DNA of 64,000 bases from Pardosa pseudoannulata (GCA_032207245.1 CM063500.1:83481757-83545756), one strand, 5' to 3'. Counted from the stretch's first letter, positions 1-12,835 are shown. Notes: a model not told the origin generated them from the sequence alone. A program made the numbers and translations.

Positions 1-1597
1 AAGTAGGTTTTAGGCTAAGTATTCCTTTATATCGCATATAACTAAACTTAATTTGCCTATAATTTTACAGTAAAATTTTATTATCTGACCATAATTATAA
101 TAATTATGTAATGAATTCGAAACCACAAGGTTCTAAATTAGTACCAAAATATTAATTGCATTGAGATAAAGGTGCATATATTTAGGTAACTGTACATTGA
201 CAATAAATTGTTTGACAATGCTGGCAGCATCCAACAGAAGGGAGGCATTTACTAAATGAAATGAAGAGGTTACGCTGCACAAAAGGTTTACTTCGATGCT
301 TGAATTTATTCTCCTCCGAAGTCAAATTCCTGCTCTGCGAAATTCAGCTGCATCAGAAATTTGCATTTTCCATGAATCTTTAACCCATTGCTCGATGGAA
401 ATTTAAAATTACTATTCCGGCATTCGACTTTAAATCCCCTTTTAACTCGACATTAATACTCCCCCGAGGTCCTGTTTCCAAAGCCATAATTCAACTATTT
501 TGTTATCCCATAAAACTCTTTTCGTCCCATTCAGCACCACCAGGCACCTAAACAACGACGGGGGGAAGGAAGGGGTTGCTTGACGGGGGGTCTGAAAAGG
601 GGGGTGTTAAAAACGTTCTTATAAATTCTGATAAACCTCGGCGCCCCCCGTGTTTGCAGTTACTCTGTTAGTCCGTACGTGCGCCGACAACATCATTTAG
701 TCGAGAAACTGCGCTGGGTGTTTGGCCATTGGATTTTGAATGACAATGGCCTCCCCTTTTCACGTGCTTAATCCAAGACGTAAACATGGAGCTCAATAAA
801 AGAGAAGTTCTCTTTTCCTAGTCCCCTCTACCCCTGTTTGCGGAGGGATACAGTGCGACGTGATTTAGCTTTGCTTGTGTGTGTGCGGTGACAATTTTAC
901 CCAGAGCCCCTCCATTCTCTCTCTCTTCCTTTTCTTCTGATAGAGAGGTGAATTTAACTCGAGCTTTGATTTAAGCTTCCGAGTTGCGTACGATGCTAAA
1001 CTGATTTCGTTCCGAAGGGATGGGGGTGGGGAGGAGACCGCACGCGCGCTTTGTGTGCACAAGCGCGTTGCCGAGATCAAGCGGAGGATTGGAGATGTGC
1101 AAACACTGAATAAGATACAAGGGAGGCTTTTCAGAGGAAAAGTGGCTCGTAACCATTGAATTCATGCCAAATCAAAGTGAACGGGACAAATGGTTTGAGG
1201 CAAGGTTCAGTGCTCAGTGGCAAGATCATAGAAAGCATGCGTGCAGTTTTATCAAAACTTATACCATTCCGGAATGTTATTATTAATTTTTTTTGTTCAA
1301 AATGCATTCAATATCTATAATTAACTGCATATTTGTGTTATAACAGGGGCTGTCATAGTGCTTTTGATGACTCGGATAGAAACGTAAAATACTGCTTCTC
1401 TTCCCTCATGATAAAAATTATTTTTATAACTGTTGGTAGATACCAACGTACAAAATATGAATAGTTCTTGCAAACTGTAAACAGCCTAACCAAAAAAATA
1501 CTTATTAGTAATTATAAAAATCGAAGAAACAAAAAATCATAAATAGAATCACCCTCTAATCTTCATTAGCTCTGGAATCTTTAAGGGTACACGTCTT
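1..1597. other. Unassigned mostly single-copy DNA
   Basis: I recognise no gene, RNA or repeat here. About 530-1180 is clearly richer in G and C than its surroundings, with homopurine and homopyrimidine runs. The open frames there are short, overlap on both strands and show no family motif, so I do not call a gene. Confidence 0.4.
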
Positions 1598-3677
1598 TTA
1601 TAGGATTCTTTTATAATATGGATATTTTTGAGTCAATATTTTTTTAACTCATAAAGGAATGAATTCCGAAATTTAGAGGGTAATATTTTAAAATATTCTT
1701 TTATTATATATAGAATTTTTTTATAATATGGATATTTTGAGTCAATATTTCTTTCTAATTTATAAAGGAATGAATTCCGAAATTTAGAGGGTAATATTTT
1801 AAATATTCTTTTATTATATATAGAATTTTTTCATAATATGGATATTGAGTCAATATTTCTTTCTAATTTATAAAGGAATGAATTCCGAAATTTAGAGGGT
1901 AATATTTTAAATATTCTTTTATTATATATAGAATTTTTTCATAATATGGATATTTTGAGTCAATATTTCTTTCTAATTTATAAACAAAATGAATTCCGAA
2001 ATTTGGAGGGTCATATTTTAAATATTCTTTTATTATATATAGAATTTTTTCATAATATGGATATTTTGAGTCAACATATCTTTCTAATTTATAAAGGAAT
2101 GAATTCCGAAATTTAGAGGGTAACATTTTAAATATTCTTTTATTATATATAGAATTCTTTCATAATAGGGATATGGAAGTCAATATTTTTCTAACTTATA
2201 AAGAATTAATTCCGAAATTTGGAGGGTCATATTTTAAGTATTATTTTATTATATATAAGATGCTTTTATAATATGGATATTTTGAGTTATTATTTTTTTC
2301 TAACTCATGAAGGAATGAATTCCGAAATTTGGAGGGTCATATCTTAAATATTCTGTTATTATATATAGGATTCTTTTATAATATGGATATTTTGAGTAAT
2401 TTTTTTTTCTAACTCATAAAGGAATGAATTTCGAAATTTGAAGGGTCATATTTTAAGTATTATTTTATTATATATAGGATTCTTTTATAATATGGATATT
2501 TTGAGTTATTATTTTTTTCTAACTCATGAAGGAATGAATTCCGAAATTTGGAGGGTCATATCTTAAATATTCTTTTATTATATATAGGATTCTTTTATAA
2601 TATGGATATTTTGAGTCAAAACTTCTTTCTAATTTATAAAGGAATGAATTCCGAAATTTAGAAGGTAACATTTTAAATATTCTTTTATTATATATAGAAT
2701 TCTTTTATAATATGGATATTTTGAGTCATTATTTTTTTCTAACTCATTAAGGAAGGAATTTCGAAATTTGGAGGGTCATATTTTAAGTATTATTTTATTA
2801 TATATAGGATTCTTTTATAATATGGATATTTTGAGTCAATATTTTTTTTTCTAACTTATAAAGAATGAATTCCGAAATTTGAAGGATAATATTTTCAATA
2901 TTCTGTTATTATAGATAGGATTATTTTATAATATGGATATTTTGAGTCAATATCTTTTTTCTTACTCATGAAGGAATGAATTCCGGAATTTGGAGGGTCA
3001 TGTCTTAAATATTCTTTTATTATATATAGGATTTTTTTATTAATATGGACAGTTTGAGTCAATATTTTTTCTAACACATAAAGAAAGGAATTCCTAAATT
3101 TGAAGGGTAACATTTTAAATATTCTTTTATTATATATAGGATTCTTTTATAATAGGAATATTTTGAGTCATTATTTTTTTCTAACTCATGAAGAAATGAA
3201 TTCCGAAATTTGAAGGGTAATATTTTAAATATTCTTTTATTATATGTAGGACTTTTTTATAATATGGATATTTTGAGTCAATATTTTTTCTAAGACATAA
3301 AGGAATGAATTCCGAAAATTGAAGGGTAATATTTTCAATATTCTGTTATGATATGAAAGATTTTTTTATAATATGGAAATTTTGATTCAATATTTTTTCT
3401 AACTCATAAAGGGATGAATTCCGAAATTTGAAGAGTAATATTTTAATTATTATTTTATTATATTTAGAACTTTTTCATAATATGGATATTTTGAGTCAAT
3501 ATTCTTTTTCTAACTCATAAAGGAAGGAATTCCGAAATTTGGAGGGTAATATTTTAAATATTCTGTAATTATATATAGGATTCTTTTATCATATGGATAT
3601 TTTGAGTCATTATTTTTTTCTAACTCATAAATAAATTCGAGAATTTTGAGGGTAATATTTTAAATATTCTTTTATTA
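1598..3677. repeat. ~111-bp AT-rich satellite, about 19 copies
   Basis: The block GAATTCCGAAATTT recurs at 1661, 1772, 1880, 1991 and 2101 and on to about 3640, giving a period of 108-113 bp. Each monomer also carries TATAATATGGATATTTTGAG and an AT-rich arm with TATTCTTTTATTATATATAG. Neighbouring copies differ by a few substitutions and short indels, and the last copies are the most degenerate. The minus-strand open frames in this block are monomer translations, not a gene. Confidence 0.95.
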
Positions 3678-4489
3678 ATTGGTAATTTTACAGCAAAATA
3701 AATGCGTTACTCTTTGAACGCCAGTGGCCAAGTACAAAACTGCCTATTGTAAGACATATTTTGCAATCCCGAATTTTGGATGAAACATATATTAATATTC
3801 AGGAATAAAAGAAATGCTTCAAAGTTGGGATAGAAATATTTTAAAATAATCGATGGAAGAGATGAATACAGCAAATGTCTATGTTCGAGACAAATTTTTC
3901 TAACTCTGTAAAGTAATTTCTATTTTAGCCATTAATATCTAACTATTATATTATTCACTACATAAACTAAATGTATTTATAAGTAATAGATGTATTTCTG
4001 ATCTAATAGTGATTAAATAATTTATTTTTATTTTTTTTAAATTCGACTTTATTAAAACAATGAAGGTGTAAGAAATGATTCTCAATAACTCAAGATTGAT
4101 TTGACATGCATAACTAGTATACACATTACTAAAGCGTTTGAATCAGTTTATATTTCAGGAATAATTGAAGTGCCAAGAATATTTTTGGGGTTTAGAAAAT
4201 AAATTTAGCTTCTAAGTACTCCAAACTCTATGGTTGATGGAATGTCAAATAAGCGTTCGATCTGTATCACTACATTGACCTCCAAATATTTTGACCTGCA
4301 TAAAACTTTCCATGAGCTTATTTGAAACACCATGCAAAATACCGCCACCAAGATTGCTCCTTTCATTTGGGGGTGCATAGCAAAGATAGACAGACAGAGA
4401 AACACAAACAAATACAGCAAGTTATATATATATGCAGTCAAATCCCAATTTATCGGCATCTTACTTATAATTCTTAAAAAATACTATCG
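3678..4489. other. Unassigned AT-rich DNA; possible pogo/Tigger-like end at 4435
   Basis: No gene was recognised. CAGTCAAATCCCAATTTATC at 4435 follows a TA-rich stretch and resembles the terminal inverted repeats of pogo/Tigger elements (CAGTnnA...). I could not find a partner end, so this is only a hint. Confidence 0.2.
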
Positions 4490-4954
4490 TCTGTAAAACG
4501 TTCAAAATTTACTCTCCCTTCCCCCCTTTTCGAGAGTTTAATGCATCATTTCAAGCCCTATTTTTCCCGTTTAAGACTAGGCGGTTAAATTTATCTATTT
4601 ATCACATAATAAATAGGTAAAAATGACATTTTTCCTAGCGTTATGACGTCCTTTCTTTAACCATCTCATTTAATCATTTTTTATTTTAAATTATTGAAAT
4701 ATCGTCTGCATTATTTTCATAGAATTTATCACTGAATTTAGATATTACGTAAATAATTTTCTTTCGTATTTAGCTTAAATAATAGATTAGGTACATATAT
4801 GGTCATTTTAAATTTTATCACCGATTATATTTTGTTCCTCGATAATTTTCAGCCAAAAAACAAATAACTTTTTTACCTGCCTCATAGAGTATTTTACAAT
4901 TCTGGAAAACTAAAAATTTTTACTGATCCCGTCATATGACGAGCTATATGCTAG
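4490..4954 (+). mobile_element. Helitron-like element, 5'-truncated, 3' end intact
   Basis: This stretch matches the 3' half of the element at 21663-22585, with the ~300-bp internal part (about 22150-22460) absent. Its 3' end has the Helitron signature: a palindrome CCCGTCATATGACGAG at 4928-4943, then 11 bases ending in CTAG (4951-4954), then a host T at 4955. Non-autonomous; no Rep/helicase coding is visible. The 5' TC end is not found, so the copy looks truncated. Confidence 0.7.
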
Positions 4955-5969
4955 TATATAAGAATAACCATCTTAACGTCCTATAATTTAATGAGCAATT
5001 TGAATTAAAATGTATTTAGCAACATATCATTAAGAGGATAGTAGAATTTAAAAACTAATTTTTTTTAATCAATCAGCTTAGAAATTTAATATTTTGTTAT
5101 TAATATATTACGCACATTTCGCAATTATAATGAAAAACATTAATTATTTTAGAAATTTTTTATACATTTAGGATATTACGTTTAAATTACGAAAATAAAT
5201 TTAAAATACATTTACGATAATTAGTAATACTAGCTATCATAAATGTATTTTTATTAAAAATGTTTTAGGAACATTTATTTTACGCACATTATGGTCATTT
5301 TTTTTTAAAGTTTACTTTTAACCATTACTTTAAAACTTATACAAGAAAACTTCAAAAGAAACAATAGTAATAGCGAAAAATATAATTTTTTCGTGCGAAA
5401 ATATTAAATTATTCTTTTAAATATAGAACTAACATTTTGCATTTCCAAACGTGTTAGTTTTAATTAAGTTTTGTTTTATATTCTAACAGGTAATTTTGAT
5501 TTCTTCAAAATAACAGCTAGAAGTTCATCTAAAGTGTTTTAAGTATTATTAAAATAAGAAAATATCTATTTTGAAAAGCAAAATTATTCAAAATTATTCA
5601 AATTTTCAAAATTAGTATTAGAATAATTATATTGCATTTTGTGGTAATACTTATATTCATTGCAGGATGCAAGGTATAATAAATCTGACATTGCTTCTCA
5701 TTTTTAGTTAAATTGTATACTTCACTTGAATTGAATTTTCAGTCGAATTATACCCAGTTAAAAATCCACTGTCTCCTTAATTTTTCAGAAAATTTTATTC
5801 TCAAGAGTAGCCAGTTGGACGTCACTGATATACATTTACGCATACATAGTCAATATATAAGAAAATGAATAGATATTATGCATTATGAGTGTAAAACTAT
5901 ACACGAGAGACAGTGTATTAAGATCCAGAGTTCGAATAATGTACTAGAAACCGAATATAAAGGACATAC
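4955..5969. other. Unassigned AT-rich DNA
   Basis: Very AT-rich sequence with many stops in all frames. No repeat family, RNA or gene was recognised. Confidence 0.4.
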
Positions 5970-6162
5970 CTCTAACAGAGAACCACATCTGGGGTGGGTT
6001 TGTAGCTGAGGTGATCTGAAGTCTTGGAACACAATCCACTGCCTGACTTCGTCGAGTGTTTGAAGTGGCCCCGTGGATTTTTCGAAAGTTCTCCAGGAAC
6101 CAAGAGGTTCCAGGCACTCGTATCCTTCCGTCTCACGGAGCAATTTTACACCCTCATTAACG
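5970..6162 (-). CDS. Candidate internal exon of an unknown gene
   Basis: This is an open segment of 193 bases on the minus strand, richer in G+C than the DNA around it. On that strand it ends ...TTAGAG directly before GTATGT, an excellent 5' splice donor. It can begin after ...CTTTTCAAAG, a fair acceptor with a short pyrimidine run, which gives a phase-1 entry and a phase-0 exit. The frame encodes about 64 residues with an ordinary, non-repetitive composition (segments such as ETEGYECLEPLGSWRTFEKS and LQTLDEVRQWIVFQDF). I do not recognise the family. No partner exon could be identified nearby. It could be a chance open frame, a pseudogene piece or a fragment of an unknown mobile element. Confidence 0.3.
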
Positions 6163-6173
6163 CTTTGAAAAGA

Positions 6174-6957
6174 TCGCAGCGCACGTTAATCTTTTGAATC
6201 TTATCCCCTTACTTTTTAGCTTTCCTTATTCTCTCCTAGATACTGGCCTCTGGAGTATCATGCGAGGACAGATGCGCCAGATTGTAGTGTTTGTATGGCG
6301 CTCTTCCATCTGTCGCTCACCTGAAGACACGCTATTGAAAGATTGTATATAAAGACTCAGTTTTAATACCTTCAGTATGAGGGGTAATTTAATCTTTGCA
6401 GAAATACGTCATGAACAAAGGAGCAATTCAATAAGATGCATATTACATGATAATTCATATAACAAATATCATTTCTATTACCAATTTTGCAGCATTTTCT
6501 CTTTTAAAACATAGAAATTGGTTTTCATTAAAATTATCTAGAATAAATGAATATTATTTTTAATTCATAGTATTTTTAAATCGCAGCGGACTTTAATCTT
6601 TTGAATCTTATCCCCTTACTTTTTAGCTTTCCTTATTCTCTCCTAGATACTGGCCTCTGAAGTATCATGCGAGGACAGATGCGCCAGATTGTAGTGTTTG
6701 TATGGCGCTCTTCCATCTGTCGCTCACCTGAAGACGTTTTATTGAAAGACTGTACATAAAAACTCAGTTTTAATACCTTCAGTATGAGGGATTACTTAAT
6801 CTTTGTAGAAATACGTCCTAAACAAAGAAGCTATTCAGGATTACATTGCATGCTAATTTATATAACTAATACCATTTTTTAACCAATTCAATAACATTTC
6901 CTCTTTTAAAATATAGCAATTTTTTAAATTATCTAGAATAAAGTAAAATGATTTTTG
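6174..6957. repeat. 407-bp tandem duplication (two copies)
   Basis: TCGCAGCG at 6174 recurs at 6581. The following ~240 bases are nearly the same in both copies, including CTAGATACTGGCCTCTG, ATGCGAGGACAGATGCG and TGTAGTGTTTGTATGGCG. The 3' parts are more diverged and AT-rich. It starts just beside the candidate exon. No coding function is seen. Confidence 0.9.
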
Positions 6958-7015
6958 ATAGTTAATATTTTTTTAAATTCAGAATCTGTATATATACACA
7001 CCCACCCACACACAC

Positions 7016-7051
<36 letters not shown>

Positions 7052-7171
7052 GTGTGTGTGGGTGGGTGTGTATACATACAGATTCTGAATTTAAAAAAAA
7101 AAATGATTTTTGATAGTTAATATTTTTTTTAAATTCAGAATCTGTATATATACACACCCACCCACACACAC

Positions 7172-7261
<90 letters not shown>
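6947..7261. repeat. Palindrome plus direct copy of its arm, ending in a TA/TG array
   Basis: The arm TTAAATTCAGAATCTGTATA, followed by CACACCCACCCACACACACA and TTTATATA, runs from about 6967 to 7034. Its reverse complement follows to about 7100, giving a near-perfect ~130-bp palindrome centred on (TA)n at 7020-7048. The same arm then appears again in the first orientation at 7101-7175, after which (TA)n runs from 7175 to 7237 and (TG)n to 7261. The order is arm, inverted arm, arm. Confidence 0.9.
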
Positions 7262-7727
7262 ATTCTAAATATCTAAATATTCTAACTATCTTCTATTTAT
7301 TCTACATATCTACATTATCTTCACATATGTAATCATTTTTTTATCACTTTTGGTTTAAGATTCCAGTTTCCCGGTAATTTTTCTCAAGCGAATATCTAAA
7401 TACCCTAGAGAACCCTACCGAATATTCTCGAATGTTTGCTAGTAGAAATCTTTCGGTTTCCATGTCTAAAAATAGAGTTCTAACTCGTGAGTTACATTAA
7501 ACACGTGACTTCAAGTAATAACTGATTGGTTGGCATAAATGACTATTTAAGCAGATGAAATTTCAAAGCAGTTTCGTATAATGTTTCGATATTTCAATGA
7601 ATAAACGAAGTTAGATTGAACTTTCCAGTGTCATGACTCCGTTCTCATTGCGAGGTTCCACAACTGCAGGGCGGTGATAACCGCCCGTAACCCCACTTCG
7701 TAATGAGGCAAAAAGCTTTATTACACA
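7262..7727. other. Unassigned; possible decayed LTR or promoter-like segment
   Basis: 7360-7710 is less AT-rich and has an LTR-like layout: a TATA-like TATTTAAGCAG near 7545, then AATAAA in GAATAAACGAAG near 7600, and a GC-richer tail with GGGCGGTGATAACCGCCC near 7669, which can form a hairpin. No paired LTR or primer-binding site is seen in the window. A solo LTR is one reading; unique DNA is the other. Confidence 0.25.
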
Positions 7728-8317
<590 letters not shown>

Positions 8318-8423
8318 AAAAAAAGTTAAAGGGTACTAAGTCACAGACTTCAAATTTTACAGGAAAGCATAAAACTCGTTTGTGAAAGGTGGACCTCTTC
8401 AGTGAAAAACTTTACAAACATGC

Positions 8424-8697
8424 TTAACACTAAACATACCAACACTTAGTACATACCTATTTCTACTGTAGTCGGTCAAATGACCGGACTTTATTTTTTC
8501 TGATTATAGATGTATGAAATATGAAAATTGGAAGGAAATAGCCAGGTAAACTTTATTATAATTAAACAAAATTGTATATTGTCAATTTTTATGTATTGCA
8601 AACGCAAAGATTAAGAATTTTTAATTCATTTCACATCGAATTTTTTACATAAACCTTATATGTCATTTGACCCGTTATATGGTATGTTTAGTGTTAA
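8424..8697. mobile_element. piggyBac-like MITE (266 bp plus TTAA target copies)
   Basis: TTAA at 8424-8427 and 8694-8697 flank perfect inverted ends CACTAAACATACC (8428-8440) and GGTATGTTTAGTG (8681-8693). Insertion with TTAA duplication is the hallmark of the piggyBac superfamily. Inside, an inverted pair GGTCAAATGACC near 8476 and TGTCATTTGACCCG near 8661 forms sub-terminal repeats. There is no transposase, so this is a non-autonomous element. Confidence 0.85.
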
Positions 8698-9447
8698 GGT
8701 ACAAAAAAAGACACAGTATCTGTTGACCTATGAAAATAGTAGAAATAATAAGGTTTATGTTCAGCAAGGGTTCTTTTCCTCCTTCCACAGTGCCTGGAAG
8801 ATAGTTCTTTCCCCAGTATCCTGGCTGCACAACCTCAATTACACGATGGGAGAGAGACCAAGATTTCTGTTATTTCTAATATTCGGTCCTCTTTATTATA
8901 CTATGAAAATATATTGAGACATCATTAGGTTTACGTTCACTATCGGGGAATATTCCTTGTTATCCCTTTCTATTTAACTTGAAAAATAGGGAAATATGTA
9001 AGACGCTGCGTTTCTTATATCGGCTAGACCAATGATGAGCAATTAGTGGATCATGACCTCTGGTTTTCCGAAAAGAATTTTGTGGATTATCAAATTAAAA
9101 AAAATAGTTTTACAGTAAAAATATGATTCTTTTCTTCTACTGTTAGGTACCGAAAAATAATAAAATTAAATTACGTTATTTGTAAAAATAATAAATTACA
9201 ATTTTCCTACCCAGGGGCTGTGAACAATATAGGAGATCACTGGGTTAGACCCTCCCTATTGGCATGTTTCCAGATACCTCATTTATCCTAATTAGTTTTA
9301 ATTTGTAAGTCTTGGTTTAAATAGTCTTCGTTTTGTGAATCAAGTTTACCTTACAGTTTCCAACCAACCAACTTCTACGAAAGAGGTGATAAGCTGTTTT
9401 TTCGAGCCTCGAAATATCCCTGAAGTAATGTTTGACTTCAATTAGTT
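8698..9447. other. Unassigned DNA
   Basis: No repeat or gene was recognised. An open frame of about 85 codons starts inside the MITE and has no family motif, so I do not call it. Confidence 0.35.
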
Positions 9448-9813
9448 TTAAACTATTGTTTTCCCAGGAATAGCAGAAACTAACCAATCTGGAAGTCTAA
9501 ACATTAAAATGTGTGCCCTTTTCCACCCTTTAACGCCGCTTAACGGAGACTGCAGCTCGATTTTATCGCTGCAATCATTTTCCAAGACGAGGGGAGGGGA
9601 GGTTAAGAAGCAAACGCCTCGAGAGGATTGACGACTGAGATTATGCAAACGCACCCTGATTGCTTTCCACGTCTTTTCTAATTTATCAGGCCTTGTAAAT
9701 GAAAGGGAATTAAGCGGGGGCAACAGTGCGTCGCCCGAACGATTAGGAGAGACCGGGAAGAGAGGTTCGACTAGTGAGGCGCCATTCTGTTTCTCGACAT
9801 CCACGGTCATCTT
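9448..9813 (-). CDS. Open frame of 120 codons, status uncertain
   Basis: This is the longest minus-strand open frame not made of repeats. It begins MTVDVEKQNGASLVEP and ends PDWLVSAIPGKTIV. The DNA is GC-richer than its neighbours. The ATG follows TTCTGTCTAAG, which could serve as a splice acceptor, so it might be a terminal coding exon. I recognise no domain, signal peptide or membrane span; the composition is rich in Pro, Leu and Ser. It could equally be a chance open frame in a GC-richer patch. Confidence 0.2.
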   Translation of the reverse strand, partial: KMTVDVEKQNGASLVEPLFPVSPNRSGDALLPPLNSLSFTRPDKLEKTWKAIRVRLHNLSRQSSRGVCFLTSPPLVLENDCSDKIELQSPLSGVKGWKRAHILMFRLPDWLVSAIPGKTIV

Positions 9814-11214
9814 AGACAGAATCCAGAAATACTCTTCTATTATTACTATATTAAATTTGACAACTATCTATCTTTCAACGTCCTGGTGGGAATAATGTTA
9901 CTCTGTCTTAGTGTTTGTGAAAGAAAAAATTAATACTCATTAAAAAACACATGGACAAATATGTCTTGATTAAATGATTTTATAGAATTAAATGCATAAG
10001 GAATACAACTGGAATACAACTTATCATTTGTAGATATGGAAGACTCCTCTCGATTTGTCGTCAATCTCGCCAAAAAATAGCGTCGCTTTTCCTTTTTCTC
10101 GTGTCGCTCCAAAAAATGTCTATCCTGCAAGCAGTAGATGCCAGCAGAGTTCACTCTCTTCTCTCCTCTGGTAACAACCTTGTCCTAAAAAAATCAGACT
10201 GCCCCGCGGAGAAAAAACAGGGGTCCACTCAAGAACGGAGGGGTCAGAATCCCTCCAAACCAACGGGCCCTTCTATTGGTTAGAAGAAGTCCGAAGTTTC
10301 TTCCTAGTTCAAACTGCTCCTCTTCTGTATGTCTTTGACTATAGCTCACGGGAAGAAGTAAAAAAAAGCTGAACCGAACGTAACTTATTGTTACAGTCCT
10401 TTATAACTCGTCCTACTTCAAACATCTCCCCGATTATTTGTCCTACATCTAATACCCAGGGAAGCGAAAAACAATAGACATGCATCAACGTTTCACAGAG
10501 AAAAGGTAACAGAAAGCTAATAGTTAGTTGGAGTTATTAGTATAGTTAATTGGAGTTAATAGTTAATAGGAGATATTTCTGAACTGAAGCAAATTCAGAT
10601 ATATCTCTATTTTAGTCTGGAATAATTTTTTTCTAATCTCCATAAGAAACCATTCTTATGGCGGTCCATGAATTATACGTACGGCTCATGAATTATAGTC
10701 ACATGAGATAGTTATTATGGTTTCTGTTTATTTTTGTTGGAAGGGAAATCCAACTTAGTCTCTATGAATCCTTTCAATTAATTATTTTCAGCAACATGAT
10801 TTTCTCCTGATTTCATACTCCTCTTCCACCATTCAATTACAAAAAAGAGGACATTTTTTCTGGATACCTATCTTACATGTACTTTGTGAGCCTAAGTTGT
10901 TAACCTAGAACCTAAAACCTATAACTTGATTCCCTATAATAAAGCCATTGGGTCATCTAAGTTTATCCAGGAGGTTTTCAAACAGGGTATCACTTTTTTC
11001 AACACGTTAAAAAGGCATAATTATTGCAGTCGATCCCCTTTAATGTATACATTCTGATCTTCTTAAAGAAAAAGGGATAATAGGGTAAAATATAAGTCAA
11101 AACATTCTAGAATATCCATAGAACATGTATTATATAGATATTTAAAGGTTGTATGGAGAAATTTTAAATGGAATATGCTTAAATTCAAGTGAAATTCATG
11201 TATAATTATTTCTC
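9814..11214. other. Unassigned DNA
   Basis: No gene or repeat family was recognised. Near 10507-10570 there is a short local repetition of TAGTTAATTGGAGTTAATAG type. 10080-10330 is GC-richer with short overlapping frames only. Confidence 0.35.
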
Positions 11215-11898
11215 TCAATTTTGAATTAAAAAAAAAATCTTCTCTTTGCATAGCAGTAATTTTTTATATTGTCACTTACTTTCAGCTCATTCTAACTAGA
11301 AAAAAAGACGAGAAAAAGCAGTCTTCGTAAGATCTTCCAAAGGATACTCGACAAGAAATCTAGAGGAAACTAAGTTTTACAATTAGGAATAGCACAGCAC
11401 ACAGTTGGAAGAGAAATTGATCTTCAGTAGAAAAAGCACTTACTGAGACATGCACTTCCAGTTCAGCTGGTGAGACCATTACTAAGGTCTTCCCTTTCAG
11501 TCCATGTCATACCTTAACTCGTATTGTCAATTACGTATTTGAAATCCTAATTATTTGTTTCAATTTTGAATTTAAAAAAATCTTCTCTTTGCATAGCAGT
11601 AATTTTTTATATTCTCACTTACTTTCAGCTCATTCTGAAGAGAAAAAAGACGAGAAAAACAGTCTTCGTAAGATCTTCCAAAGGATACTCGACAAGAAAT
11701 CTAGAGGAAACCAAGTTTTACAATTAGGAATAGCACAGCACACAGTTGGAGGAGAAAATGGTCTTCAGTAGAAAAAGCGTTTACAGTGACAAATACTTCC
11801 AGTTCAGCTGGTGAGACCATCACTAAGATCTTTCTTTTCAGTCCATGCCATAGGCTAACTCAAACTATCAATTAAGTATTTGAAACCCTACAACCATA
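11215..11898. repeat. 342-bp tandem duplication (two copies)
   Basis: TGCATAGCAGTAATTTTTTA occurs at 11248 and again at 11590. The following ~300 bases are close to identical, including GATCTTCCAAAGGATACTCG, GAATAGCACAGCACACAGTT and CAGCTGGTGAGACCAT. Differences are scattered point changes. The short plus-strand frame in copy two is broken in copy one, which argues against a coding role. Confidence 0.9.
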
Positions 11899-11994
11899 TT
11901 TTGAGAGCCACAACCTTTGAGAGCTACGACCATATTAAGAGTGCTTGGAGACAAAAAGCCTATTTTCTTGCAATCAAGTTTTCTGATAAACAAA

Positions 11995-12250
11995 TGTTCC
12001 CCCATTCGGAATTAATGGGGGAAGAAGGACACTTTATGTGGGTTTTTCTCTGTATCTATGGATTTTTTTTATATCTTTTATGAATAAAAGATTAAAAAAT
12101 GTTACACTAATTTCTAAAACTCTGGACAGAGGCTTAGGAGTCATAACTATAACTTTGTACTTTCATTACGCATTTTTATTATACGTATTGAATTCATATA
12201 AATGTAAGGAAAATTCTATGTTAACGGAAAGGTTCTCACTTCTTTCATCC

Positions 12251-12304
<54 letters not shown>

Positions 12305-12835
12305 CCGGGGAGGATATTGTAAGGAAAATTCTTGGGGGTTTTCAAAACTTAAATCAAGGGCTAAAAATTCTGTCATCATTTTGAATTCCCTTTTTTAACC
12401 CCTAACCTAAAGTAACCACTGGGGCTACATTTTACGCCTTCAGAGAAGGGCCCTAACCAATTATAACTCTACATGGCCTTAGTAGACAATTTAGGAAATT
12501 TCCAAATAAAAAGGAGATACACGCTGTCGGAGGCAGATATTTTCCCCACAGATATTAACCCAGGTGTTAAGGGTCTTGTACATACTAGCTGACAATTCAG
12601 TTTGTCCTGTCCCCTTGATGAAGTGGGAACCCATCCTACAAAGTAATTTTAATAAAGATCTTTAGTTAAAACGGTATCAGTTTTATGGCCATGACTGCAA
12701 CCACTCATCTAGAAGTCCGTCTCATTACATACATATGTGTGTATGTCTGTGTGAGTATATCCTGTCTTAAGCGCCGTTACTATATGCCTGTATTATGTAC
12801 ATATACACTTATACCCGTACTCATATAAATAGCTG
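11995..12835. repeat. Dispersed AT-rich repeat, split by the element at 12203-12729
   Basis: 11995-12202 matches 15527-15740 (for example TATGAATAAAAGATTAA and GTGGACAGA/CTGGACAGA). 12730-12835 matches 15740-15838 (for example TATATGCCTRTATTATGTAC and CACTTATACCCGTA). The two halves are contiguous in the second copy, so this copy was interrupted after it was made. Confidence 0.8.
12203..12729 (+). mobile_element. Unclassified short transposon, copy 1, with duplicated 5' end and C10T44 tract
   Basis: 12318-12729 matches 19107-19533 along its length. Ends are TGTAAGGA and TCATTACA, an imperfect inverted pair. The 5' signature TGTAAGGAAAATTC occurs twice, at 12203 and 12318, separated by a segment with C10 (12249-12258) and T44 (12259-12302). 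Shared internal motifs include GGAAATTTCCAAATAAAAAG and AATAAAG followed by TCTTTAG near the 3' end. It has no coding potential, and the superfamily is not recognised. Confidence 0.7.

Noticed and set aside
12249..12302. C10T44 tract, considered as the reverse-strand poly(A) tail of a processed pseudogene
   Set aside because: No cDNA-like sequence adjoins it, and it lies between two copies of the element's 5' end. A retro-tail origin cannot be excluded but is not supported.
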